Positions 18,301 through 26,812 of a stretch of 32,500 nt of DNA are shown here, in pieces. Made by a program: the position numbers and the translations under genes. This DNA comes from Apostichopus japonicus (lineage: Eukaryota > Echinodermata > Holothuroidea > Aspidochirotida > Stichopodidae), in contig NC_092576.1 in NCBI RefSeq assembly GCF_037975245.1, positions 11,441,111 through 11,473,610 of the forward strand, read 5' to 3'. Every line of letters starts with the position of its first letter. Position 1 is the first letter of the stretch. A model generated the notes under the pieces. It was not told the origin of the DNA, made no database searches, and saw only the letters and a list, made by a program, of their open reading frames with translations.

Positions 18301-19827
18301 AAAATAAAACTACACTTTATAGATGTTTTTAGTATGTTTACCTCTTACTTTACTATCCATGTCTTATAGGCCTATTTGATCTGTCATTTTTAGGGGAAAT
18401 GGCAATAAACATGAATTTTATTTCCTATTGGCGTTGTTGCAGCTGATTCTATATCTATTCAGGCTCCCGGGATGTTTAGTAATATGGCTTTTGTTCTGAT
18501 GCCTAGTTTGGACGGGTGCAAGGCAATAGTTGAGCCAGGTTTGTGATGCTCTTGCGCAATATGGCTTTTATTCTGATGCCTAAATTCCAGAGATGCAAAG
18601 CAATAGGTGAGCCAGGTGCGTGATGCTCTAGCGCAATATGGCTTTTGTTCTGATGCCTAGATTACACAGGTGCAAAAACAATAAGTGAGCCAGGTACGTG
18701 ATGCTCTTGCGCAATATGGCTTTTGTTCTAATGCCTAGATTACACAGGTGCAAAAACAATAAGTCAGCCAGGTACGTGATGCTCTTGCGCAATATGGCTT
18801 TTGTTCTAATGCTAAGATTCCACTGATGCAATGCAATAAGTGAGCCAGATGCGTGATGCTCTAGCGCAATATGGCTTTTGTTTTGATGCAAAGATTCCAC
18901 AGGTGCAAAGCAATTAGTGAGCCAGGTGCGTGATGCTCTTGCGCGATATGTCTTGTTCTGATGCCTAAATTCCACAGATGCAAAACAATAGGTGAGTCAG
19001 GTGCGTGATGCTCTTGCGCAATATGGCTTTTGTTCTAATGCTAAGATTCCACTGATGCAATGCAATAAGTGAGCCAGGTGCGTGATGCTCTAGCGCAATA
19101 TGGCTTTTGTTTTGATGCAAAGATTCCACAGGTGCAAAGCAATAAGTGAGACAGGTGCGTGATGCTCTTGCGCAATATGGCTTTTGTTCTGATGCCTAAA
19201 TTCCACAGATGCAAAACAATAGGTAAGCCAGGTGCGTGATGCTCTAGCGCAATATGGCTTTTGTGTTGATGCAAAGATTCCACAGGTGAAAAACAATGGG
19301 TGGGCCATGTGCGTGATGCTCTAGCACAATATGGCTTTTGTTCTGGTGCTTAGATTACACGTGTGCAAAGCAATAAGTGAGTGCGGTGTGTGATGCTCTT
19401 TCGCAATATGGCTTTTGTTCTAGTGCTAAGATTGCACAAGATGCAGAACAATGTGTGAGTCATGTGCGTGATTCTCTCACGCAATATGGTTTTCAAAGTA
19501 AGCATGTCTACTAACTTGTAGAGATAACTCATAAACTTATTAACAATATGCACGATATCATTACTCGAAATGAGTAATATATGTATAACCCCTGCTGTAT
19601 TCTCTTTATTTTAGGGCTTACTCACTATAAACACATCCGATTTTGAATAAAAATTGTTACAATTTCTTTCCTTGCAGGCTAAAGAGGCAGAGGCCAGAGG
19701 CAGCTTAGGTGAAAGTCAAAGAAGTAGACAGTATTCCCTCTCTTTTTCAGCCATAGGATGCTGCATTGGGTTACTCCTATCGATCGCTATAGGAAGTTAC
19801 TATGGCGTTCTATACTGGTGGTGGTGA
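9369..19827 (+). CDS. CD225/dispanin (IFITM-like) membrane protein, gene 1, spliced
   Basis: Proposed CDS: 9369-9393, optional 12549-12770, 13555-13841, 17467-17601 and 19678-19827. It encodes 198 residues, or 272 with the optional exon. Every junction has GT-AG, and phases agree (1, [1], 0, 0). Order: a short MSLLSSID start; a charged RG/RD/His-rich then Pro-rich cytoplasmic region (residues 10-104); TM1 at about 120-148 with a Cys-Cys pair at 132-133; a loop with AKEAEARGSLGESQRSR; TM2 at about 168-195; and a Trp-rich tail. TM1 with CC, a G-S-L-G-E loop and TM2 is the CD225/dispanin layout, in which the paired cysteines are palmitoylation sites in IFITMs. In vertebrates such proteins alter membrane fusion; the role here is inferred. 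The family call rests on the two 3' exons; the 5' exons are less certain. Confidence 0.7.
10566..10750 (+). mobile_element. TTAA MITE, copy 3 (left half only)
   Basis: It begins TTAA AGGGTGTAAAGACTCGCGC at 10566 and is collinear with the other copies to CATATAGCTGCGGTCAATA. There it switches to the segment also found inside copy 1. The right terminus is missing. Confidence 0.8.
10742..10940 (+). repeat. Second copy of the 7013-7208 segment
   Basis: It is nearly identical to 7013-7208 from GGTCAATAACAAAGCAACAA to TTCACTAGAGAGC. It starts in the middle of a truncated MITE. Confidence 0.8.
10952..11166. repeat. Large inverted repeat (foldback) with about 90-bp arms
   Basis: The left arm (10952-11045) contains GACGTTTCGATCCTAGCAGG then AGGGACAAAA. 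The right arm (11077-11166) is its reverse complement with a few mismatches, separated by a T-rich loop of about 30 bp. The transcript would fold into a long hairpin. Each arm carries the word GATCCTGCTAGGATCGAAAC, which resembles part of a hammerhead-type core seen in Penelope-like elements (see findings). Confidence 0.85.
11622..11912. mobile_element. Palindromic MITE, 291 bp with about 95-bp TIRs
   Basis: The left arm starts ATACTCATAGCTAGTACAGT at 11622. The right arm ends ACTGTACTAGCTATGAGTAT at 11912. The arms match for about 95 bp with few mismatches (shared words CCACAACCGTGCATC and ACTACTGCGCTGTGTTCG). I see no clear target-site duplication. Its right half is repeated at 12763-12912 because a tandem duplication starts at its centre. 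Confidence 0.8.
11763..12762 (+). repeat. Tandem duplication, unit A (1000 bp)
   Basis: It matches unit B (12763-13768) throughout at about 97-98% by eye. The 6-bp length difference comes mostly from a CTT-type run at 12007-12022 versus 13010-13030. It contains the right half of the palindromic MITE, a SINE and most of an N-terminal coding exon. The junction at 12762/12763 joins exon sequence to the MITE centre with about 2 bp of shared sequence. Confidence 0.9.
12190..12395 (+). mobile_element. tRNA-derived SINE, copy 1
   Basis: A pol III A box, TAGCTCAGTGG, starts at about 12208 and a B box, GTTCGAGTC, lies at 12253-12261, a normal tRNA-like spacing. The body contains CAATTGACAATTCATAATCA, TGGACGTTAAATATGAA and GACTTCGGTCAGCTTGCGGC. 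Copies occur at 13197-13400 and, inverted, at 29105-29287. No intact tRNA fold is present. Confidence 0.8.
12549..12770 (+). CDS. Gene 1 duplicated N-terminal exon (exon A), optional
   Basis: It carries the same acceptor (ATTGTTAATACAG) and the same coding sequence as exon B for 214 nt, with changes such as N/I and H/Q. The duplication junction removes the normal 3' part. Just past the junction the MITE-derived CCGACAG|GTGAAA offers a donor. Using it gives 222 nt (74 codons) with phase 1 at both ends, so the exon could be included between exon 1 and exon B without shifting the frame. Without that donor the frame stops at 12785-12787 (TAA). Splicing is inferred; the homology is directly visible. 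Confidence 0.4.
12763..13768 (+). repeat. Tandem duplication, unit B (1006 bp)
   Basis: This is the second copy of the unit at 11763. It begins with the half-MITE CGACAGGTGAAAATTTGCAG and ends within exon B, where sequence continues into the part of the exon that unit A lacks. Confidence 0.9.
13197..13400 (+). mobile_element. tRNA-derived SINE, copy 2
   Basis: It is the duplicate of the SINE at 12190 and carries the same A box. The B box is altered to GTTCAAGTC, still matching GWTCRANNC. Confidence 0.8.
13555..13841 (+). CDS. Gene 1 N-terminal charged/Pro-rich exon (exon B)
   Basis: The acceptor is AATACAG at 13548-13554 and the donor GTAAGT at 13842-13847. It enters in phase 1 and leaves in phase 0, exactly like the gene 2 exon at 29645-29754. 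Of its 95 whole codons, the first half is rich in Arg, Asp, Gly and His (REFRDEGDRG, then RADRHHHGRDRG). The end, RPQPRYPPGVNPHFPP, matches the gene 2 RYPPGYYPHIQP. In IFITMs a PPxY in this region recruits NEDD4-type ligases; here the Tyr is Val. Confidence 0.65.
14744..14792 (+). promoter_or_regulatory. Possible cryptic promoter plus 12-nt first exon
   Basis: TATATAA at 14744-14750 is followed 37 bp on by CAAAATGGCAAGTTCG and a perfect donor GTAAGT (14793). The 12-nt exon would end in phase 0 and could join the TM1 exon in frame. It is speculative because only a short motif supports it. Confidence 0.2.
15116..15183 (+). mobile_element. LINE 3' UTR fragment
   Basis: AATTACTTCATAGTTTGTTT then GGCGCTATGTAAAAG and an ATT-like end repeats the 3' tail of the LINE at 8070-8140. 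No coding part is attached. Confidence 0.6.
15797..16168 (-). mobile_element. TTAA MITE, copy 4 (inverted)
   Basis: TTAA at 15797-15800 precedes AGTCCTTGTAGATTCGCCCC. The other end, GCGCGAGTCTTCACACCC TTTAA, closes at 16168. The inner words are the reverse complements of copies 1-3. It lies within the duplicated block, so copy 5 is its paralogue and not an independent insertion. Confidence 0.85.
16213..16257 (+). repeat. G-rich tract
   Basis: Two G runs (GGGGGGGTGG and GGGGGGGGGGG) sit close together. The matching site in copy 2 is shorter (26860-26888). Confidence 0.6.
16664..16688. repeat. (TA)n microsatellite, short allele in copy 1
   Basis: About 12 TA units, equivalent to the far longer tract at 27304-27383. 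Confidence 0.9.
16803..16810 (+). promoter_or_regulatory. CRE-like palindrome TGACGTCA
   Basis: A perfect CREB/ATF consensus site lies 284 bp upstream of the ATG at 17087. It is conserved at the matching place upstream of gene 2 (27499). Function is inferred from the motif alone. Confidence 0.4.
17087..17105 (+). pseudogene. Orphan dispanin first exon inside gene 1 intron
   Basis: ATGAGCCGTGCTATCGAAT followed by the donor GTAAGT is the paralogue of the gene 2 first exon at 27754. It ends in phase 1. The next exon, 17467, needs phase 0. Joining them gives nine codons and a stop (T+TATCCACCTGA reads LST-stop). The Pro-rich exon that should lie between is absent here, so this start appears disabled. 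Confidence 0.7.
17467..17601 (+). CDS. Gene 1 TM1 exon (CD225 first membrane segment)
   Basis: The acceptor is TATTCCAG and the donor GTAAAT (17602), phase 0 at both ends; 45 codons. It opens YPPDNRQDQN, then the hydrophobic FLAFAAIFIIVCCPIGLCFG. The adjacent cysteines in the membrane segment are the signature of CD225 proteins. It lacks one Phe codon between CC and P compared with gene 2. Confidence 0.85.
17602..19677 (+). other. Gene 1 intron 3 (about 2.1 kb)
   Basis: It separates TM1 from the conserved loop, as I recall for the single coding intron of vertebrate IFITM genes. It holds a G tract at 18138-18150 and the 77-78 bp minisatellite. No further exon is visible. Confidence 0.6.
18475..19490 (+). 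repeat. 77-78 bp minisatellite, about 13 copies
   Basis: The unit runs GATGCTCT(A/T)GCGCAATATGG, CTTTTGTTCTGATGC, TTCCACAGATGCAAA and AATAAGTGAGCCAGGTGC. Successive GATGCTC starts fall near 18546, 18622, 18700, 18778 and 18856, and onward to 19390. Minus-strand ORFs here are repeat artefacts, not genes. Confidence 0.95.
19678..19827 (+). CDS. Gene 1 last coding exon (loop and TM2)
   Basis: The acceptor is TTTCCTTGCAG and the frame is phase 0: 49 codons and TGA. AKEAEARGSLGESQRSR is the basic/polar intracellular loop, followed by the membrane segment SFSAIGCCIGLLLSIAIG. It ends LYWWW-stop. In CD225 proteins this region is the conserved loop that precedes TM2. The C terminus differs completely from gene 2 because of an 8-nt length difference. 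Confidence 0.85.
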   Translation, partial: AKEAEARGSLGESQRSRQYSLSFSAIGCCIGLLLSIAIGSYYGVLYWWW

Positions 19828-20236
19828 TAACGTAGCAGGACAGTACGTTTTATAACTCTTTGACAGAATCCTCCTCTCCAGGCTCACGTGCCACCCCACC
19901 CCCTCTACCCTCCCCCCCCCCGCCATGACAGAAGAATATGCCTCAAATTCAGATAATGTATATGAAGACAAGTTATACTGTGTCCACCAGAATCGTACCA
20001 GAAAAAAAAACGGCATACATGAGTGGATACATGATATCACGGAAATTGGGCTAGGTAAACAATCATTGGCAGATAACGGAACTTTTGAGCAAACATCGAC
20101 CCCCCCCCCCCCAAAAAAAAGGAAGGAATCAGCTCGTAAGCAAAACGGGCTAAATTTGGTCTCTATTTAGCTTGTATATAGCAACATTGTGTTCTCAGTT
20201 ATTATAAATGCTCACCCATCCCCCTCCCATAAAAAC

Positions 20237-20242
20237 AATAAA
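20237..20242 (+). terminator. Candidate polyadenylation signal for gene 1
   Basis: The canonical hexamer AATAAA follows the gene 1 stop codon by about 410 nt. Others follow at about 20453 and 20558, so the used site is uncertain. Confidence 0.35.
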
Positions 20243-20635
20243 AGAAGTATGAAAAAAAATTGCATGACGTTAAACTATTGTTGGGCACGATTCGTTTCCC
20301 TGATTTGATCACCAGGTCGTATGGAACAGTCATACGGTTATATTTAAAACCAATGTCATTAATACAATGGACACGTGTCACACAGTTTTGATATACCGTT
20401 TTGATAACAGTATAACCTTTTAATTATGTAAAAAGCGTCATTGGTTTAAAAAAAATAAAGCGCAATGCTATCGACAATTTAAGGATGAAACGTAACAAAA
20501 AATTACACTTTTTGGTTAAAGGAAAACGAATGTTAAACACCGCATTTGTTGTACGTAATAAACAGAGGATCCATTTCGTTCAACGACGGAGTTTCTAGTT
20601 TGCCACTCCACATGTCCAGCATCCCCCAATGTTTC

Positions 20636-20682
20636 TTTACCCCCACCCCACCCCACACCACCCCACCCCACCCCCACCCCCT
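20636..20682. repeat. CCCCA-rich tract
   Basis: Repeated CCCCACCCCA and CCCCACACCA words; low complexity. Confidence 0.8.
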
Positions 20683-21337
20683 AAAATGCAGAGTCGTCTA
20701 CTGCTCTGAGGATGTAAACTAGGTTTGAGAAAAAGTGCTCCTTTCTATTAATGGTGTATTGTTTGTCATATATCGTCGGAATAGAAATAAAATTTGAATA
20801 TTTGTTTGATATTGTTACTTTTTTTTAGCAGTGATTCCATTTCAAATAACAAAGTCTAAGAGTGAAAGATGTAAACGTTTTCTAAACAAACAATATATCT
20901 GAACCTGTAACTATTTCATATGATGTTATACACGCTGTTGCATTATTTGTTTTAGTGATTTTTTTTAATATTCCTTTGTTACTTTTGGTGAGTGTCTATG
21001 TTACAATTTGTGAGTGCCAAAATAGCGCCATTAAAAGTTAAATAAATGAAAACTGTTTCAAATATCCTCTGTTGTGAAATATAGTTTTGGAATTACTTTT
21101 TGGATTCTCTCTATACATTCCAACTTAACATAAAATTCCTGCTTAAACTGCTTGTCTCGGAAAAACACATTCAACAAAAATACATAAAGAAAATAAGAAA
21201 ACAAGAATAAATACTACAACTTGACCAAACCTCAGCAAGGAGGAGTGTCCCCTCAATGAGCTAGTGTGTCACAGAATGCAAGCTATATGAAGAGTTTGAA
21301 AAGTTTTCATTTTTTATTTTTGTAAATATGTTATCGT

Positions 21338-21374
<37 letters not shown>
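21338..21374. repeat. (TA)n microsatellite followed by a tRNA-like B box
   Basis: About 18 TA units are followed at 21386-21407 by GCGGGTTCGAATCCCGGTGG. This matches the T-arm/B-box of a tRNA, but no A box or cloverleaf precedes it. It is probably a SINE remnant. Confidence 0.6.
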
Positions 21375-21382
<8 letters not shown>

Positions 21383-22180
21383 ATAGCGGGTTCGAATCCC
21401 GGTGGAGGCTGGAAGTTTTTTTCACTGTTCTTGAATTTTCTTTTAATTTACTGCAAATGTTCACTTGTCTGATACTTCCCTCTAACAAATATAGCATGAA
21501 AGAAAATAATTCAGGGACACATTTTCATATATTACAGTACACTACACCATATAGGAACTATTAAATATTAATTTTTATCAGTTATGTACACAACTGACCT
21601 AGGAGTATTATCGGCGACCTATAAAAATGAATTGTATTGCTACTTCCGAGACGTGTCTAGACACGAGACAGCAAATGAAAAAGAAAACAGTTTTAATGAT
21701 CATGAGTTTGGGAATTAACTCGAATTCAATAATAATCAAATTACTGTTTGTTTCAAGGATCTTGAAATAAAGATTGTTTTTTGTTGTTGGTAGCAATAAC
21801 AAACACAATATAATATAAATACATTTGCACAAAATGATGACTAATGGAGAATACTTATCATTACGTAGACAATGGTACTGAAACGAGAATTTAATATTTG
21901 TAACCCGCATCTTTCTATTTTTGATTAAAAAAAATGATTTAATTAGTTTCTTATAAAAATGGATTACCTAATTTAAAGTTGTACTGCGCATGGGGGACTT
22001 TTAAAAGCTTCTAACCATGATCGTATTTATTGACTAAGAATTTTTCAAGTACTACCTTCATGTCTCTTACACACGGCAATTGCATTTGAGTACTTCTTGG
22101 TTTGGTTAACCTTTATTAACGTACTTTTGGTAAATACAGCAGGAATGATATATGAAACAGCTGTACGTTAGTGAACGACA

Positions 22181-22188
22181 TATAAAAG
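22181..22188 (+). promoter_or_regulatory. TATA box of the secreted-peptide candidate
   Basis: TATAAAAG, a near-ideal TATA element, lies 86 bp upstream of the ATG at 22267. Transcription would start around 22210-22215. Confidence 0.5.
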
Positions 22189-22266
22189 AATAGTTACAAG
22201 TTGTTACATCGTCATTTTATAAATCCATCGCATGATTCTCTCTTCGATAAGATAATAAGAAACACA

Positions 22267-22521
22267 ATGGCAGTTGTCCGTTTACAACTGATATCTGCGA
22301 TGGCTCTACTTTGGTCCTCTTTTATCATTATGAGCGACTCAACGGAGGAACCTAACCTACGTCATGCAAATAATTCTCGACCAGTTGGAAGATTCCTCCT
22401 CCAACAATCTCTACTTGAAGAAATTGTCAGAAACCTTTGCCTGGAAGGTTATAATACTATTAGGCTATTTAAAACAAGCAATTTTGAGATAATAGATCAA
22501 AAGTTTACAACGAAAACATAA
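22267..22521 (+). CDS. Candidate small secreted peptide precursor (84 aa)
   Basis: The start at 22267 is chosen over the in-frame ATG at 22201. It has a strong Kozak context (CACAATGG) and is followed directly by a signal-peptide-like stretch (MAVVRLQLISAMALLWSSFI). The mature part would begin near residue 25 (SDSTEEPNLRHANNS) and continues with polar and amphipathic sequence (VGRFLLQQSLLEEIVRN) holding one Cys at about residue 58. NNS is a potential glycosylation site. No dibasic-Gly amidation site is visible, so a classical neuropeptide is not shown. A GTAAAG near 22541, 3' of the stop, may be a donor. I recognise no family. The combination of TATA box, Kozak context and leader makes it better than a random ORF. 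Confidence 0.45.
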   Translation: MAVVRLQLISAMALLWSSFIIMSDSTEEPNLRHANNSRPVGRFLLQQSLLEEIVRNLCLEGYNTIRLFKTSNFEIIDQKFTTKT

Positions 22522-23630
22522 ATGAAGAAAAAGAATCCTAAGGTAAAGTCGAAATGTAACTAAAAACGACAATGGAAAATTTATACGCGAATAACGCTTT
22601 AGACTTGGTATCAATCCTACGTTTTAGGCCCAAAAATATACTGGTTGCATACCCATACGATAATTTCACACAATGTGGAATAATTGAAAACGGCAAGGTC
22701 ACGTGCGACAATAAGTTGCCATAAATACAATATCTACAATAACTTAAATTTTCAAGATGGTACCAATAGCAAGTATAAAGAATTATAATTGTAACTAGAA
22801 AACAAACATGAGCCTGGAACGAACGACAACCATGCATACAAATGTCATTAATTATTTATTTGACATTAACATAATGCTAACACAAATGAACGACACATGC
22901 TAATCTCTATAATTAAGGGAAAAAAATAGACACTAAGTCGGACATTGAATTCACATTGTAGTGTCATGTGCATTATGCCATCAAAATGGATGTAGACTAT
23001 TACAAAGCTGTTCAAAAAAGTGACTCGATACCAAAAAGAACGCATCAACTTGAATGTATCGTTTTGTGTACCACAGTAAAACCAGGATCGTGCTATTAAT
23101 CGGCAGCACGTTCTATTAGGAGTACAGTAAGAACTGAGTATATGTGTAATCCCAACAAATCCTCTCTGATGTATTTGTTTAGTATTACACAGATCCTTAG
23201 ATATTACAGTAACCATAATAGCACGTGCTAACGAAGTTTCAGATTTATCAACACGATCCAGTTTTAATTTCGGTACAACACGTTAGTATGTACAGTAGTG
23301 ACTGTAATCTCTGTGTGAATCGGTTGCGAAAACTGATTGCCTGATTAAAATTGTTCCAATAGGGAAAGTAATATTGTCAATATCATCAGATTGTTGCAAT
23401 GACGTTGGAAGGGGAGGAAGACACTGCAGGCACTCATAACATTTTACCAGGAAGTTTATTTCTTCATGGTATACATCATTAATGAAACAACTCTAGTAAT
23501 ACGTTCATAAGGATTTAAGTAACATTATCCAAGCGTGTTCAAGTTACTTGTAATGACGCATCAATGTAATTAAACGCGCTGCCGCGTGAGGGAAAGATTC
23601 ACAAGTTATGATCATAACTAAGATTGCACT
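22522..23630. other. No recognisable feature
   Basis: AT-rich sequence. Two minus-strand ORFs of 99 and 116 codons lack recognisable domains, promoters or splice context and look like chance. Confidence 0.4.
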
Positions 23631-24037
23631 ATTAGTATTAACCCCACCACTATCAGCATTAATCCCACCACTATTACCATAACCCCACCACTTTTAGCAT
23701 TAACCCCACCACTATAAGCATTAACCCCACCACTATAAGCATTAACCCCACCACTATTAGCATCAACCCCACCACTATTAGCATCAACCCACCACTATTA
23801 GCATTACCCCACCACTATTACCATAACCCCACCACTTTAAGCATTAACCCCACCACTATTAGCATTAACCCCACCACTATTAGCATCAACCCCACCACTA
23901 TTAGCATCAACCCACCACTATTAGCATTAAACCCACCACTATCAGCATTAAACCCACCACTATTAGCATTAACCCCACCACTATAAGCATTAACTCCAAC
24001 ACTATTACCATTTACCCCACCACTATTTTCATTAACC
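23631..24037 (+). repeat. 20-21 bp minisatellite, about 19 copies
   Basis: The unit is ATTAGCATTAACCCCACCACT with variants (ATAAGC, ATCAGC, ATTACC, and a 20-bp form lacking one C). A multi-unit block recurs, so there is higher-order structure. Confidence 0.95.
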
Positions 24038-24199
24038 TCTATACATATCTTGGTTCGGTGAAATGAAAAAAAAAGTTACACTACTACGAGCCAAGAAGGA
24101 ATAGCCCTGGATAGTTTAATGTATTGACTTTAAAAACTGTGATCTCATTGGTGCAGTTTTAAAAACTAGCCACAATATATACTGTTTACACTTCTTATT

Positions 24200-24433
24200 G
24201 TGGTTCTTTGCTTTAAAAGAGAAACACACCAAAACAAAACTTGTTCTAATAAAACTGCAATTATTGGAGAAATAAAAAAAATGTTTAAAAAAAAAACAAT
24301 TGGGATTATAGACGCCGTTTTGGGAGTATTGGCATTAATATTATGGGGGATTTTCTATGCTAATTGGTTCACTTTTTCCAATACTATCGCCAATACTGCC
24401 ATCGCCAATGCTGCCGTGGACGCCTCTGGTTAA
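24200..24433 (+). CDS. Short ORF with one predicted membrane segment, unidentified
   Basis: 77 codons; a second Met at 24281 gives 50. After a Lys-rich start (KKMFKKK) comes the hydrophobic TIGIIDAVLGVLALILWG, then a small-residue tail (NTIANTAIANAAVDASG). The basic-then-hydrophobic pattern vaguely recalls the loop/TM2 end of dispanins. No acceptor in phase 0 is visible and residue similarity is weak. It could be a decayed dispanin last exon, an unrelated small membrane protein or chance. Confidence 0.25.
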   Translation: MVLCFKRETHQNKTCSNKTAIIGEIKKMFKKKTIGIIDAVLGVLALILWGIFYANWFTFSNTIANTAIANAAVDASG

Positions 24434-24554
24434 AGCTTTGCAGAATATTTACAGTTCATCGTTGCCATTCTGTTCCGACGTCATCAACATTCTACAATAA
24501 GCACGATATTATAGACCTCACAATATAAGATAGGAAATTTAGGCGAACTTTACG

Positions 24555-24840
24555 TGCGCAGAATATTTTAAATATCGGTTACTTTCGGTTATACCGATAT
24601 GATACTATCCTTTAGGTAACTGAAGGTAATTTTAAACGTTCTATACTTATACAGAATATTTTAGATATCAGTTACTTTCGGTTATCTTTAGGATATTATT
24701 CTACAGGTAACTGAAGGTACCTTAAGCGTACTACCTTTAAGTAGACTATTTTAAATATCGGTTGCTTTCGGCTACCTATAGGATAATATATTTTACAAAT
24801 CAGTTACCTTCAGTTACCTATAGGATAATATCCCATACAC
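24555..24840 (+). repeat. Diverged tandem repeat, about 93 bp unit, 3 copies, with internal inverted motifs
   Basis: Each unit has ATTTTA(A/G)ATATC(A/G)GTTACTTT, CGGTTA and GGATA, then GGTAACTGAAGGTA or its inverse. CAGTTAC/GTAACTG words face each other and could form hairpins. Confidence 0.75.
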
Positions 24841-25360
24841 AATTGTGTATCCCGAATGGAATTTAAAGCATACGATGTCCTGTCTTTCATTTTAATTGAT
24901 ATTTTTTGACAACGATTTTTCTTCGGAACAAAACGTCTGATTTTTATTTTATTTTGGGGTCCTTATTGATGACCCTTTAGTTAGACAAGGCCCAGAAACA
25001 TCCAGCGAAATAGAATAGCAAAATTGATCGGTTAAACTTGACAGTATTCGCCCACCCTTTACATGAGAAGATAAAAGGTGCCACGTTTAATATTGACCGA
25101 ATGATATGTATTTTTGAAAGTTCTTTAAAACCTCATCGGTTCGGAGGTAAACGTTTTGTTATTTCTGACACCCCCTTCCCCCCCCCCCCATCCCTTTCCA
25201 TTCCTCAATCTAATTGGAACAAGTGTATATGTGTCACTATACTTTCATATTATGCTTCAAAGCACTCTCACTGACAGTATGTACAGTATGAATAGACTAC
25301 TTCTATAAAATATATTTCACGAATTACTTAACAAACTTCCAGTACGTTTGCTTTCAATCA

Positions 25361-25456
<96 letters not shown>

Positions 25457-26172
25457 TTAGGTGATTCGTGATTAATTATTTGTATGTCCTTTACGATACT
25501 TGACAGTATGTGGTGAGAAGAGAGACAAATTTATTCTGTTTTAATAGCACATAATTTGTGGAATTTACAGGCAACATTTAAATGGTGACTGCATGGTCAC
25601 GAATTTAATTTTTATATTCTCTGGACCTATCAAAACACAGTCCTGGTAGTATCTATATGTAGTCCTTTTCACATGAGAAATGACAAGCCCAAACTCTGAA
25701 GCTCATTAATTAATGAAAGTGGCTGGACTGACAAGTCTATCATACGGATCACTAAGTCGTTACTGATATACAATACAAAGCTTCATACGAAAGCGTAATA
25801 ACTTCATGGCCTCCATTAATATGAATAAAGTGTGTAACAAATTTGTGAAGGACATGTGCTGTTCACAGCCATCCAAGACTGCCGTGTTGTTCGGGCCATA
25901 ATATATATCAAGAGTATGGTCTTGATAAGTATGTTCACGTTTGTACATTTAAAAAATTAATACTGTTGATTTATTGATAAAAAAGTCTCTCTAATTAATA
26001 AATATCAATATAATGGATAGATTTATTGAGATTAAACTACATGATGCCTGTTTATATTTCTTGTTGTAGTATTAAATTATACTTGAGTATTTTTATTAGT
26101 TGATTTTATTAAAAGCTAATCATGATTTACATTTGTTTGTAAAGTTTGGACTCGAGTTTTCTCTTTGTGACG
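24841..26172. other. Intergenic, nothing but a TA tract
   Basis: No gene is recognised. The short ORFs read through a C-run (25173-25190) or AT-rich DNA. Confidence 0.45.
25362..25453. repeat. (AT)n microsatellite, about 46 units
   Basis: A perfect AT dinucleotide tract. Confidence 0.98.
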
Positions 26173-26442
26173 TCATCATGCGTATACTGTTGCCACCTTA
26201 TTAAACTATCTCCATTGACAATATACTATAATGGTGATAGCCCATACACCATATATTCACAATTTCTTTTACAACGGTAAGATAGAAACATCGCGTGAGG
26301 AGTAACTGGACCCGGATACCCGTTTAGTGCCAAAACTTGTCTTCCCATTGTTTGATACGGCTCTGACTGAAATTTTTCATCTGCCGGGTTCGAACTGCTT
26401 GCCGGTTATTGAAGTTCTTTCGCCTACACAACTTTTCCTTCC

Positions 26443-26812
26443 TTAAAGTCCTTGTAGACTCGCCCCAAACCGTGTGCGGCCATCTAAAAATTGAAAATTT
26501 CTGTTGCTTGCAAGTGAGGTTTTGTTCGTGTCTGTACAAAATGCAGACAGTGATGAAACGTGATACGTTGTTATCTTTATCTGGACCTGAGATGTCCATC
26601 GCTGTATCGTTTATACAATAATGTGCTGTGGGTTTTGACCGCAGCTGTATATACTGACTGTACACTAGTGTCTTATTACCGACGGTAGCAAGCTGTGTGT
26701 GTATTTTCTGGGATCGATGGGTGGTGTCTAACACTTTTGTTGGACCTCATTCGATACTAGGTCAGATTACGGCATTAGACGTTTGTTTTTGTGCGAGTCT
26801 TCACACCTTTAA
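26443..26812 (-). mobile_element. TTAA MITE, copy 5 (inverted)
   Basis: TTAA at both ends (26443-26446, 26809-26812) and collinear with copy 4. It was duplicated along with the block. Confidence 0.85.

Larger units (their letters stand above)
17184..19850 (+). repeat. Segmental duplication block 2, copy 1
   Basis: It is collinear with 30078-32500 from ATCGAAAAACAAAGACTACT through the TM1 exon, the minisatellite and the last exon. Intron sequence is about 96-98% identical by eye. Just upstream, ATCGAAAAACAA is repeated with AT-rich filler, marking the breakpoint where copy 2 carries about 2.25 kb more. Confidence 0.9.
19828..22180. other. 3' flank of gene 1 and intergenic DNA
   Basis: AATAAA occurs at 20237-20242, about 410 bp after the stop codon, and is the first plausible polyadenylation signal. 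C-rich runs occur at 19905-19922, 20100-20112 and 20640-20682. No gene is recognised. A lone tRNA-like B box is at about 21390. Confidence 0.45.

Noticed and set aside
18475-19490. Regular repeat-spacer look suggesting a CRISPR array
   Set aside because: Units are contiguous with no unique spacers, and the context is eukaryotic.
18628-19553. Minus-strand ORFs with repeated RTKAILRKSITYLAHLL units, repeated at 31521-32216
   Set aside because: They follow the 77-78 bp minisatellite in an intron. The frame is broken irregularly between units, and a period not divisible by three gives shifting frames.
21386-21407. A tRNA gene suggested by GGGTTCGAATCCCGG
   Set aside because: Only the T-arm-like part is present, preceded by a TA repeat without an A box.
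22538-23216. Minus-strand ORFs of 99 and 116 codons
   Set aside because: No domain, signal peptide, promoter or splice support. The length is not unusual for AT-rich non-coding DNA over this span.
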